From CAWFLT01 sp963816795 (GTDB lineage Bacteria; Acidobacteriota; Vicinamibacteria; Vicinamibacterales; SCN-69-37): a DNA stretch of 64,000 bases. Shown here in pieces: positions 1 through 10,370 of this stretch (its first letter is position 1; every line of letters starts with the position of its first letter). The stretch spans positions 1 through 64,000 of the forward strand of contig CAWFLT010000007.1 in assembly GCA_963816795.1 (NCBI GenBank), written 5' to 3'. A model generated the notes under the pieces. The model worked only from the letters and a program-made list of their open reading frames with translations, was not told the origin of the DNA and made no database searches. Position numbers and translations under genes: made by a program.

Positions 1-354
1 ACATCGAGGCCTGGTGATCGTTCTGTATTCCAGTCGCGGCAGTCTTCTGCGTTCACCCACGCTCAACGTAGGGGCGACGGGGTGTCGGAGGCTGTCCGGC
101 CGTGCTGTGTTTGCGGAGAGAAGGGGGGACGCGATGGAACGCATGGCACCCAGAGCTTTGGAAAGGGCGGAGTGAATACAGAGCCACGGAGATCACCGCC
201 AGTGTGGCCAGTTGCGGAGATCGTCCAGTGCGGGCCTGCGGGTCACAAGCAGCTGAGGAAACTTCGGTCTCCGGCCGCTGACCGTCCTCAGCCACGCGGC
301 TGTCGTGGCGTGCCCAGGGTGGAGCATCCGCCCAAGCCGCCCGCTGAGCTCATC
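1..354. other. No gene recognised, window edge
   Basis: I see no protein with recognisable family features on either strand. The open frames here have arginine- and proline-rich translations typical of antisense reading in GC-rich DNA. It lies downstream of the antitoxin gene, which ends at 355 on the minus strand. Confidence 0.5.
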
Positions 355-669
355 TCAGTCCAGGGCCGCGAGCCCGGTGAGCACCACCGGCTCCTGGTCC
401 GGGAACTCCGCGACGAGCGAGAGTGTCCCGCCCATCGCCTCCACGTAGTTCCGCAACGTCGAGATAAGGAGGTCGCTCCGCTGCTCGAGTCGCGACACGC
501 TGTCCTGGCCGATACCCAGCGCTTCGGCCATCTTTTTCTGCGTCAACTTGTGCGCGCGGCGAAGCCCCTGCAGGGAGCGCTCCTCCGCGACGATCGTCGC
601 TGCACGGGCAGCGATCTTCCGCCTGCGCTCCGGGCTCAGTCCCTTGCGAATGCGGTCGACGTTGTTCAT
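355..669 (-). CDS. higA: XRE-family antitoxin (HigA-like)
   Basis: A 104-residue DNA-binding protein with a helix-turn-helix of the XRE/Cro type at about residues 33-80 (LTQKKMAEALGIGQDSVSRLE core). In HigBA-type modules this protein neutralises the toxin and represses the operon. The start codon overlaps the stop of the upstream toxin remnant as ATGA (666-669), so the two were translationally coupled, in the toxin-first order typical of HigBA. This gene is intact although its partner is broken. An orphan XRE regulator is the alternative reading. Family assignment is confident; the specific name rests on the neighbour. Confidence 0.8.
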   Translation of the reverse strand: MNNVDRIRKGLSPERRRKIAARAATIVAEERSLQGLRRAHKLTQKKMAEALGIGQDSVSRLEQRSDLLISTLRNYVEAMGGTLSLVAEFPDQEPVVLTGLAALD

Positions 670-1058
670 GACCTCCGCCCCTTTTTCTTCGGCTGGCCCT
701 TCGTTGGCTCTGTCTTCAGCGCTGCGAGATGGCTATCGAAGCGTGTGTCTGCCTTGTCGATGAACTGCCGGATAGAAGCGGCGTTGGCTGCCGCCGGACT
801 TGTCTTCACCGCACTGGACCACGGCCTTCCGCAGCGGGTCGAAGGCGAAGGCGAACCGCCCACGCCGTCGGCCGCATCGAAGCGAAGTTCCTTCATGTTC
901 GCGTGGCGCGACCCGGCGAGCGTGTCTAGCGAGGCCGCCCCATGTGTGGCCCGAAGGTTTTCAAGGGTCGATGTGCGCGAGGAGCTCATCCTGCACGTCC
1001 TCGCCCAGCGCCTTGAACTCCGGGACGACAGGCTATGGAAATCGACGTCCCCAGCCAT
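666..1058 (-). pseudogene. higB: HigB/RelE-type toxin remnant (Gp49-like), frameshifted
   Basis: Read across three frames, this region gives a recognisable Gp49-like/HigB mRNA interferase. It starts near 1058 with a DVDFHSL stretch and continues in a second frame as VVPEFKALGEDVQDELLAH. The third and first frames give FGPHMGRPR and then DTLAGSRHANMKELRFDAADGV. The C-terminal RQFIDKADTRFDSHLAALK follows after another shift near 850. At least four single-base frame changes fall in about 390 bases, so no full toxin can be made from the sequence as given. Toxins of this family cleave mRNA on the ribosome. The intact antitoxin downstream fits toxin loss, though sequencing error cannot be excluded. 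Confidence 0.7.
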
Positions 1059-1668
1059 GAAGGTTTATGGATCAGGGCAATATGGTGTCAAGGCCATATC
1101 GCGATGGCGAATGTCAAAGCGGGCGTGCGACTCCGAAGAGGCCGTTCCCGAGGCCGAAGTCTTCGGGTCGGCGCAGCGCCATTCGGAGGAAGCGCATACC
1201 GCTGGGAATCGTCTCAGGCCGCAGTTCGGAGGGCGTTTATCCGATGAAGCCAATAGAAGACTTGGTTCCAACTGGCGCCGGTCAGGTCCACCACCCTTCG
1301 CTCGCCCTAGCCAATCGGAAGTGTGAGCTTCGGCTCGGCGAACCTCGCCGCGCCGTAGCCGCGAAGGCGGGTCCCACCGTTTGACCTCTTTCATTCGCCT
1401 CTCGGGCGACGTGAAGAACCTGCAATCCAGCACACGCGCCCGGGTTGCGGAATCCGCAACATGCACGCGCACTGTCGAGCGTAACTTGAAGTCCGGGGCG
1501 GGACGTGCGCTGCCAAGCGACATTTCGAGCCTTGAGAACCCCTCGCGGCGTCGTCAGTTGAACCAGGACGCGACAGCCAGGGGGAGAAACGGAACCTCGA
1601 GGTCGCGCGCCGCCTGCCGATGACATTCTCTGCGCCATAATCAGGCCAGCCTATTAATCCGAACGTCA
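1059..1668. other. 610-base stretch without a recognisable gene
   Basis: No frame gives a protein I recognise, and the open frames that cross it are arginine/serine-rich shadows. It should hold the promoter of the plus-strand permease remnant starting at 1669 and that of the minus-strand toxin-antitoxin pair. I could not assign a clear promoter or terminator. Confidence 0.4.
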
Positions 1669-4115
1669 ATGCCTGCGGGGGCTCCGTCGGACGACATCCG
1701 ATTCGCGTGGCGGCGATTGACAAGGCACTACGCGGCGACGCTGGCGTCGATACTGACGCTCGCCTGCGCGATCGCCGCCGTCTCCGCCACTTGGTCGCTG
1801 CTATCGACGGTTCTGCTGCGGCCGGTGCAGGCGCCGGGTGCTGAGGATTTGATGGTTCTCGGCGCGGTCGGCGCCGACCAGCGGTCCATGTCGAAACGTA
1901 TTTCACGTATCCAGTCGCGGAGACATGGAGCCCCGGAGGCGAACTGGCAGATGTCGCTCTGGGTGGCTCCGGCACGACTACGCCGTAGCGAATGGCGAGT
2001 GGCAATCGCGCCAGGGCTATTTTGTCAGCGCGAATTTCTTTCGTGTTCTTCGTTTACCCGTGCAGCTCGGCCGTGATTTCACCGACGCTGATGATCGTCG
2101 CGGCGCACTGCCGGTCCTGATCTGTCGGATCGCTTCTGGCGGATGGCCTTCGGCGCCGATCCGCAAGTGACCGGCAAAACCCTGTGCGTCAACGACCGGA
2201 ACGTCGAGATTGTCGGCGTCGCGACTGCAGGGTTTCATGGCGTGAACGTCGCCCAGGACGTTGATTTCTTCGGGACGCTGAGAGGTGCGGATCAGGTTCT
2301 CGGATCTTCGAACAATCTGTTTGCCGATCCCGATCGACGCACGTCACCAAGCGCGGGGATCAGCGTCATGGGCCGGATCAAGACAGGCGAGACATCCGTC
2401 GTCGCGACGTCACGGTTGATCGCCGGCGCGGCTGCTGGCGGCGGACCACGCTGGTGCCGTTGCAGACCGCCGCGTTGCCCGAGGCGTCGCGGCCTGCCAT
2501 GACGCAGTTCAGCCGGCTGCTGTCGATCACGGTTGGATTGCTGCTTCTCGCCGGTTGCCTGACGGTCGGCACGCTGCTGTTCATTCGCACTGAGGCACGG
2601 CGAAGGCGAATTCGCAACCCGCGTGGCGCTCGGCGCGAGTCGCGCGAATCTCGTTCGCGGTGTCGCGGCGGGAGCGCGCTGCTGTCAGTCGCGGGTGCCG
2701 CATTGTCCCTGCCCTTCACCAGCTGGTTCGTGGCCTTGTTGGCATCGCTGCAGTTGCCCGGTGGCATCAACGTCGACGCACTGGGCCTTTCAATCGATCG
2801 CGCGGTCTGGATCTCGTCCGTGTCGATCTCCCTGGTCGCGATGATCGCGATCACGTTCGTCGCCGGTGTGTTCGGCGTCTCGTCGCGCGTGTCTCCGCAA
2901 ACGCGCGTGCCGGGTCGACATCACGCGTGACGAACCGTCGATCCGCTCGTCGTTCGTCGCCGGCCAGGCTGCCGTCACGCTGGTTCTGGTGGCCAGCGCG
3001 GGACTGTTCGCGCGAAGTCTGCGCGAGGCACTGCACGTCAACACCGGATTCGACACGACACGTCTGCTGGCCACACGAAGTCGGACTCTGGCATACCGCT
3101 ACTCGCCATTCGAATTGCACCATTCTTCGCCGAGCTGACGTCGAGGCTGAACGCCAACGGTGGGATCAATTCCGCAGCGATGAGTTCCGGCCTCGTCGGC
3201 ATGGGCGTGCCGGTTGTCGTGAATGGCCTCGGTAGATCATTTCCGTCGGAGGTGTTGGTCCGAGCCGTCGACGAACGGTATTTTCCAACGGTCGGCCTCC
3301 AGGTGCTGACCGGAAGGAACTTTACGCGCGACGACGACGGTACGGCTCCCTGGGTGACGATCGTGAGCGCATCGTTCGCGAAGCTGCTGGACGAGAGCGG
3401 CCATCCACTCGAAACGCGTATCCGGTCGTTTGTCGGGTTCGGACGGAGTGTTCCCTGATATTTCCGTCGTCGGCGTCGTGCCGGACGTCATCACCGAGAT
3501 CAGCAAGCTCTCGCCGATGGTCATGTATGTACCCTTCGGTCGAGCAACGGGATCCGAACTGGCGACGCGATCTGGTCTTGCGGCCAGCGGGCTCGATGGA
3601 TGTGGCGATTCGAGAAGCGATGGCGACCATTCGCAATGTGAATCCGGACCTCACGCCGGCCCCCGTCGTGACGCCGTTGCGAACTGTTGACGACCAGATC
3701 GCGTCGCAGATGGGTCCGCAGCGATTCGGCATCGCCGTCCTCAGTGCGCTCGGCGGCGTCGCGCTTCTGTTGACCCTGCTCGGCACGTATGCGATCGCGG
3801 ATTCAATGGCGACGTCGCGTCGGCGCGAGATCGCCGTGCGGGCGGCTCTCGGGGCACGCCGTGGTCAACTGACGATCTTGATTCTGGACGACACGCTCCG
3901 ACTCAGTCGGCCTCGGAGTGGTTGTCGGACTCAGCGTCGCGTGGCTGGAAGGGAATACGATACGCGCCTTCCTCTTTCGCGTGCAGCCCCTGGACCCGGC
4001 CACGCTCGTGTCAGCCACAACACGAATCGCCGGAGTTCTCGCCGTGGCGATCACTCTGCGGCCAGCGCTCGCAGCCGGACGAGTGGATCTGGCGCGTCTC
4101 ATTCGTGAGGAGTAG
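1669..4115 (+). pseudogene. ADOP/MacB-type ABC transporter permease, heavily frameshifted
   Basis: The pieces in order make one ADOP-family permease of about 810 residues. First comes an N-terminal membrane helix (TLACAIAAVSATWSLLSTVLLRP), then periplasmic MacB-like segments (GYFVSANFFRVL, FHGVNVAQDVDFFGTL). These are followed by the first FtsX domain (LLSITVGLLLLAGCLTVGTLLFIRTEA), a second periplasmic domain (AVDERYFPTVGLQVLTGRNFT) and the second FtsX domain (FGIAVLSALGGVALLLTLLGTYAIADSMA, REIAVRAALGARRGQL). The end is ARLIREE at 4115. About ten frame changes occur, near 1895, 2000, 2140, 2420, 2600, 2670, 2900, 3120, 3440, 3530 and 3900. ADOP proteins are efflux-type permeases, usually without an adjacent ATPase. 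This copy is most likely dead. Confidence 0.85.
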
Positions 4116-4118
4116 TCA

Positions 4119-4472
4119 ATGCGATCTTTTCTGGTTGTCCCGTGCTTGTTGTTCATGCTCAACGTTCTTGGGGCCGCTGATCGATTGGATCAAACGACAC
4201 CCGGCAACCAGATGAAGAAGGATTCATGTGTCGATGAACAGGTTCTCCCTTTCTCAAATGGTGCCTTAAGAAAGGTCGCAGGTCAGATTCAGAAGTGCGA
4301 AGCAGGCGTCTGGGTCATCGACGCCATGAACGGGCCCAGGGATCCGGCTCTTGAGAAGGCAAAACCATGCGTCGGTGTCAAAGACCAGCAATACTCCGCT
4401 GGCGTGTTGCGTCAGGTGAAAGACAAGGTGGAGCGGTGCCGCGATGGGAAGTGGGTTGAGGCTGGTCCGTAG
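4119..4472 (+). CDS. Small secreted protein with two DUF1496-like cysteine repeats
   Basis: A 117-residue protein with a signal peptide (residues 1 to about 20) followed by two copies of a motif of about 35 residues. Each copy reads roughly C-V, then (F/Y)S-x-G-x-L-R-x-V, then C-x-x-G-x-WV. The first copy spans about residues 36-71 and the second about 80-115. The layout resembles DUF1496-type periplasmic domains, but I rank that as similarity only. The paired cysteines in each unit could form disulfides after export. The start lies three bases after the stop of the decayed permease, so the two may have been cotranscribed. No function can be given. The clean duplication and signal peptide make it a convincing gene. 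Confidence 0.7.
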   Translation: MRSFLVVPCLLFMLNVLGAADRLDQTTPGNQMKKDSCVDEQVLPFSNGALRKVAGQIQKCEAGVWVIDAMNGPRDPALEKAKPCVGVKDQQYSAGVLRQVKDKVERCRDGKWVEAGP

Positions 4473-4688
4473 GACGCTGCCTCACACTGCCCGCTAGCGT
4501 CCCTGGGACTGGAGCTTGGGTACGCGCGCTGCTGTGGCATGGTGATGGGTACCAGCTGGCCGCACGCGGTAGAACAAACTCCCGGAGATCAATGGAGACC
4601 TTCCGGTGATTTCGCGTCTCGGGACCACCGTGTGACATACTCCGCATCGCGAGCACCAATCACATCAGCAGCGCTGAAGGGTAGGGCC

Positions 4689-7642
4689 ATGCGCCTGATT
4701 CTCGCCTCGGTGTTCGTTACGGCAGCCCTCCTGACCCAACCGGCATCCGCACAGGAGCAGCGTGGAGCGGTTGAAGGCACGGTGCAGGACATCCAGCAGG
4801 CGGTGCTCCCTGGGGCCATGATCGCCGCCTTGAACCGCGCGCAAGGCACGACGGTTTCCACGACGGCCGACGCGACCGGCACGTTCCGCTTTCCCGCGCT
4901 CGCCCCGGGGTACTACGACGTCACGGCCTCCCTGCCGGGATTCGGCGCGCTCCAGTTCAAGGGCGTCGAAGTCCTCCTCGGACAGGTCAAGAAGCTCGCG
5001 TTCGTGCTCGAAGTTGCTGGAGTCGTCGAAGAGGTCCGCGTGTCGCCATCGTCGCCCCTCGTGGACACGCGCCAGAGCGCCCGTCGATTCAGCCTCCGCC
5101 AGGACACGATCGACCTGCTGCCCAAGGGCCGCGATTTCACGAGCCTCATCAAGCTGGCGCCGGGTGCCAACGAGGAACCGAAGCTCGGGGGCCTCTCCAT
5201 CGACGGAGTCGAGCGCCTCGGAGAACCGGTTCGTGGTCAACGGCATCGAGACAACGAACCTGCTCACCGGCGTATCGGGCCATGGCGTCCTGCCGGAGTT
5301 CGTCGATGAGATCCAGGTGAAGTCGAGCGGGTACGCCGCCGAGTACGGCGGATTCGACCGGAGGGGTGATCAACGTCGTGACGAAGAGCGGCACGAACAC
5401 GTGGCGCGGCGACGTGCTGGTCAACTTCGAAGGCGACGCGCTCGACGGTGGGCGGCGGCCGACCCTTCGCAAGGTACCGACGGACTCGACGCGCGCCGAG
5501 GACGTGACCTACCCCGAAGACACGTACAGGCGCGTCGAGCCCGGCTTCGCCATCGGCGGTCCGCTCAAACGAGACCGCGCCTGGCTGTTTGCGGCCTATC
5601 AACCTGCCTTGATTCACACGGAGCGCACCGTCACCTTCACCTTCGACAAGTCAACCGCGACGAAGGCCTCGTACCAGACGGCGCATTTTTTCAACATCAA
5701 CCAGACGATGCAGGTGCACGACAACCTGCGCACGCGCGCCACGCTCGACTGGAGCCCGTCGCGACAAGACGGCATGCTGCCGGCCCTCGACGGCGCCACG
5801 TACCCCCTGGGCAACTTCGACATCGTTGACCGGACGCAGAACTACGCGGCGTCAGGCAATGCCGACTGGGTGGCGACCCCCACCTTGTACGTGGGTCTGC
5901 GTGCGGGGTATTTCACGAACAATCGCCTGACGGAGAACGTGATCGAGCAGCCGCTGTTCGTCTTCATGAGGTCCAACATCGGCTATCTGGACGTGCCCGT
6001 GTCGCTTCAGCAGGTGGGTGGGTTCCAGACGGATCTGTCGAACGACGTCAGCCGGATCGATCGGCAGTCGCGCGTCAATGCACAAGCCGACGCGACCTAC
6101 TTCGGGACCCTGGCCGGGCGACACGCGCTCAAGGCAGGCCTGCAGATCGACCGACGCAGCAACGACGTGGACAAGGGCATGAGCGCCAACCGCATCAACC
6201 TGTTCTGGGACGCCGCGATCGCCGGTCAACGGGGTCGCTACGGCTACTACCGCGTGGCCAGCAATCCAATCGAACCCAAACGCGGCCAGCTCACGTTCGG
6301 CGAGGTGAGCGACACGACCGTTGGCCTCTTCCTGCAGGACGCGTGGGCCGTCTCCAACCGGCTGACCGTCAACGTGGGCCTGCGGACGGAGAACGAGACC
6401 GTGCCGTTCTACAGCTCGGCAGGGGTGGCGGGCGTCGAGCCGATCCACTTCTCGTTCGGCAACAAGCTGGCCCCGAGAGCGGGGGCCGCATGGGACGTCG
6501 CTGGTGACGGCCGGTGGAAGGTGCATGGCAGCTGGGGTGTCTTCTACGACATCTTCAAGCTGTCGATGCCCCAGTCCGCATTCGGAGGCCTCAGGTTCAC
6601 CATCTACTCCTTCAATCTCGAGACATACGACTGGCCGAGCCTGGTCAGCAGCCCCGATTGTCCTCCGGCGTGTCCCGGTGGCCAGGCGCGGGTTCCGCTG
6701 CAGTTCGACCCCTCGTTCGGGAACATCGACCCGGATCTCGAGCCCATGCGGTTGCAGGAGCTGACGCTCGGAATCGAGCACCAACTGTCGCCGCATGTCG
6801 CGGTCTCGGTGCGGTTCGTTCACAAACAGCTCGACAAGGCCGTCGAGGATATCGGAGCGGTCGATCAGGATGGGGTCGCGACATACGTGATCGGCAACCC
6901 CGGGTACCACCGCGCGATCGAGGCGATTCCCGGTGTTCCCTACCCCAAGGCCGTTCGCGACTACGATGCCGTGGAGCTGGTCGGGCGGAAGCTGCTGGAT
7001 CGCAACTGGGCGCTCACGGCGAGCTACGTGTGGAGCCGTTTGTACGGCAACTACTCGGGGCTCTCGGAATCCGACGAGAACGGGCGCACCGATCCGAACA
7101 TCGGGATGACCTTCGACGCTCCGCTGGCGCTGTTCGCTGGCGACGGTCGCGCGCTCTACGGGCGGCTGGCCACGGACCGCCCGCACCAGGCCAAGGCGCA
7201 GCTGGTCTACACCGCACCGTTCGGGGTCAACGTCGGCCTCTTCCAGTCGGTGGCCAGCGGGCTGCCAGTGAGCCGGTGGGCCGTGTTGTCGCCGGGCATC
7301 GCTCCGGTCTTCTACGCGGGCCGGGGCAGCGATGGCCGCACGCCGGTGCTGTCGCAGACCGATCTCAGCGTCCAATACGTGGCGGCCCTCGGCGGACGCA
7401 GGCGGCTGACTCTCGGACTGAATGTGCTCAACCTGTTCAACCAGGCCAAGGGTGTGGGGCGCTTCAGCTCCGAGACCGACCAGGGCGCCCAGGTCAGGGT
7501 CGATGAGGCCGACTACTACGCAGGACGGGTCGATGTGGGCGCGGCCATCGACGACCAGAAGTTGCGCGATCCCCGGTTCCTCAAGTACGGGTCCTTCCAG
7601 GAGCCCATCAAGGCCCGGGTCATGGTCAGGTTCAGTTTCTAG
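4689..7642 (+). CDS. TonB-dependent receptor with carboxypeptidase-regulatory domain, two frameshifts
   Basis: An outer-membrane receptor of about 980 residues. It has a signal peptide (MRLILASVFV...QPASAQ, residues 1-22), a carboxypeptidase-regulatory-like beta-sandwich (about 27-110), a plug domain (about 135-240, with a KSSGYAAEYGG and GGVINVVTKSG stretch) and a C-terminal 22-strand barrel ending in aromatic VMVRFSF. The frame shifts near 5215 (GVERL to ASENRFVVNG) and near 5350 (EYGG to STGGVINVVTKSG), each time as if one extra base were present. Homology continues smoothly across both points. The start at 4689 gives the signal peptide directly. Such SusC/OmpA-like receptors import large substrates; the substrate cannot be inferred. 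With both shifts repaired the protein would be full length. Confidence 0.88.
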
Positions 7643-7686
7643 ACACCACGGCGGCGCTTCCACAGCGGCCGCTCGATCCGCCACGA

Positions 7687-9897
7687 CTATCGAAAGTTCT
7701 CGATCATCATCAAGTCGGCCCCGGAACTGACAGTCCGACTGTAGAGGATGGTCTTGCCATCCGGCGAGACGGCGAAGCCTGCCGTTAAGAGACCAACGTG
7801 ATACTGCTCCAGCTTCCCGACTTCGCGGTCCTTGCCGGTGCCGGGATCCATCACGCGTACGGACGTCTGGCCGGGCGCAAAGCCGGCAGAACACGGCACG
7901 TAATAGATGCCGCTGTCGGTCACTGCCACCGCGGTGCCGATCACGCACGCGATCAGTGTGGCGGGTGCGCCCCCGGCAAGTGGCTGTGCCATCACCGGCG
8001 AGGTGCGCAGCGCCGGTTGATACAACAGCGTCTTCCTGTCGGCCGACTCGCGCCCCACGTACCCGCCGCCGCCGTGCGTGACTTGCTCCATCGACCCCTT
8101 GCGCACCCGCGTCCGCCAGATGTCGCGCTGCCAGAAGTCGCGCGCATTCGCCTGTTTCCACGAGAAATAGATCCAGTCGCCGTCGTGCGACCACGTCGGC
8201 ATGTTCTGGTCGCCAGGCTCCGCAGTGATCTGCTGCTGCATACCGCTCTGGATGTCGACTGTCCAGATATGCCAGCTACCGTCCGCCGCCCGCGACTCGA
8301 ACGCGATCTCCCGGCCGTCGGGTGACCATGCGGGCGAACCCTGCCATCGCCCCGGGCCATGGGTCAGCTGCGCTGGTTCCGACCCGTCCGCACCGGCGAT
8401 CCAGACTTCTACCGCCTCGCCTGCCCGCGCCGAGGAGAAGGCAATTCGCCGGCCATCCGGAGAAAACTGCGGGCTCCCGTCGAACACCGAAGACCGTGCC
8501 ACTGGCTGAGGCGATCGTCCCGGTTCGAACCGGTAGATATCGTCGTCATCGACGAGACGCGCAAAGACCAGGCGATCGCCGCCAGGGGCGATCGAAGGAA
8601 ACATCGCACCGGCGCCCGCCATTTCGATTCGTTCAGGCGGCCGCTGGCCATCCACTCCGACGCGCCACAGGTAGTTGACGCTCAGCTCTTCGGCGCCATA
8701 GATGAGGGACTTCCCATCTCTGCTCCAGGCAAGACCCAGGATCGTCGTGTCTGGAACCTGAGTCACTTGCCTGGGCGGCCCGACCGCAGCGAATGCCGAG
8801 TCCACGTCCAGAACGTTGACATGGCAGGCTGTGCGGATGCTCGGGCCCGCGCACGAGACATACGCGAGGCGACGGCCGTCAGGCGAAAACGTCGGCGTCC
8901 GGTCCGCTCCCGGTGGAGGCGGCTGCGTGAGGCGGCCGCGGCTCACCGCCCTGCACGGGTATCAGATAGAGGCCATTGCTCGGGTGCGTCGCGTCGGGCG
9001 GGGCCGCCCGTCCGGCAACAAGGTAGCGATCGTCCGGAGACCACGCGGCTGGCACGGAGACGAGGAAGTCGCTGACCTGCCGATCAGAACCCCCGAGCGA
9101 CGACATCACCCGGACGTGACCCGAGAACGGGACCGGCCCACGACGAACGTACGCGATCTGCCTGCCGTCGGACGACCACATGGGCGCCACGTCATCTGAG
9201 GGATCCGTCGTGAGCGGGTGAGGGTCGGATGATCCGACCACCTGAAGGTAAATGTCCCGGTTGGACTGTCCTTCGCCTGTCCACTCGAACAACACCTGGC
9301 GCCCATCCGACGAAAGCCTCCCAATCTCGGAGCCGCTCAATGCGGTGAGTTGGACCGTTCGCATCGCCGCCTCTGGCGCGGTCGCAGTTCGAGACGTGCG
9401 AAGCAGCCACAAACCGGCCAGCGTCAACATGACGATGCCTGTCACGCCAACGGCGATCCAGCGCAAATGCCACCGATGAGACGTGGGCGTGTGAACCCCA
9501 TTTGCGCCACTGGGTTCGAGACGCTCTCCGGGATGACGGGCGCGGTCATGGCTGCCGACCCCGGGACGATTTCCTTGACGCGTGCCATGAACCGGTAGCC
9601 GTGTCCCGGAACCGTCACGATGTATCGCGGCTGCTGCGCCGTCTCTCCGAGTGCCTTGCGGATCAGGAAGATCTGCTGCGTCAGGTTTCCTTCTTCAACG
9701 ATGACATCGGGCCAGACGACTCGGAGCAGTTCGTCCTTTGTCACCACGCGATCGCGGTTGTCGACCAGGAGGACCAGCGTATCGAACGCTTTCGACATCA
9801 AGGGCACGGGCGTCCCGTCGCTGACCAGGAGGCGCATCTCCTGCAGCAGGGTGAATTTGTCGAACTCCCAGCTCGCACCCGTGGGGACTCTGAGCAT
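7687..9897 (-). CDS. Winged-helix / TolB-like beta-propeller membrane protein (CadC-like), two frameshifts
   Basis: A protein of about 735 residues. Residues 9-107 form an OmpR/PhoB-type winged helix (VTKDELLRVVWPDVIVEEGNL, then YIVTVPGHGYRF). One membrane helix follows (WIAVGVTGIVMLTLAGLWLL, near residue 160). The rest is a periplasmic beta-propeller with repeated WS(P/S)DGR and SPDGRRIAF blades typical of TolB/WD40-like PD40 repeats. The frame changes near 9490, between DNA-binding and membrane parts, and shifts back near 8935 inside the propeller; homology runs through both. The layout matches one-component CadC-like regulators that sense in the periplasm and bind DNA in the cytoplasm. It is convergent with the TonB receptor ending at 7642. 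Targets are unknown. Confidence 0.82.
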
Positions 9898-10370
9898 GAC
9901 TTCCGAGACCGGATCTTACCGCCTGCCGCCATCACAGCCGTTCGCGGAGTGGAATTAATCGCTTTGCGAGGGCTTCTGAGGATTTCGTGAGACCCACGAA
10001 CCGGCCGCGCAGCTCTCGAGACAATCGGCGAGTCGAGCCGCCGCGTTCATTCAGAGCGGAGGGAGACGGGCGCAGATCATGTCTCACTCGATTCGCGTGA
10101 GAGTGTGCGTCGTTCGCTGCCTGGCGCGAAATGGAATCGTACGCCGCGATTTTTCTCGGCCTCCGACGGTTGATTGGGACCACCGGCGAATAGCCGTCGT
10201 GGCCCCGCTCCTGGCGCAAACATGTAGCTGTAGTACCTGGGCGTGAAGGTATAGAGGCTCAAGTACGGCGGGGTGGCCCCGCGCGGCACTCGCTCGTTTT
10301 CTAACCGGTGAACGGACTCCTTGAGTCGGGATAAAATCGCGCAATCTCAAAGATCGCCAGGGAGGGGACG
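9898..10370. other. Divergent intergenic region, no gene seen
   Basis: This 473-base gap separates the minus-strand winged-helix protein from the plus-strand metallopeptidase and should hold both promoters. Open frames crossing it have no recognisable family features. A GGGAGGGG-like purine run lies just upstream of the ATG at 10371 and may serve as its ribosome binding site. Confidence 0.45.

Noticed and set aside
82..1326. A 414-residue plus-strand open frame over the toxin-antitoxin locus
   Set aside because: It is antisense to the clear XRE antitoxin and toxin remnant, rich in arginine and without a recognisable domain.
5852..8194. A 780-residue minus-strand open frame
   Set aside because: It runs antisense through the TonB receptor barrel and into the propeller gene; composition and lack of motifs mark it as a shadow.
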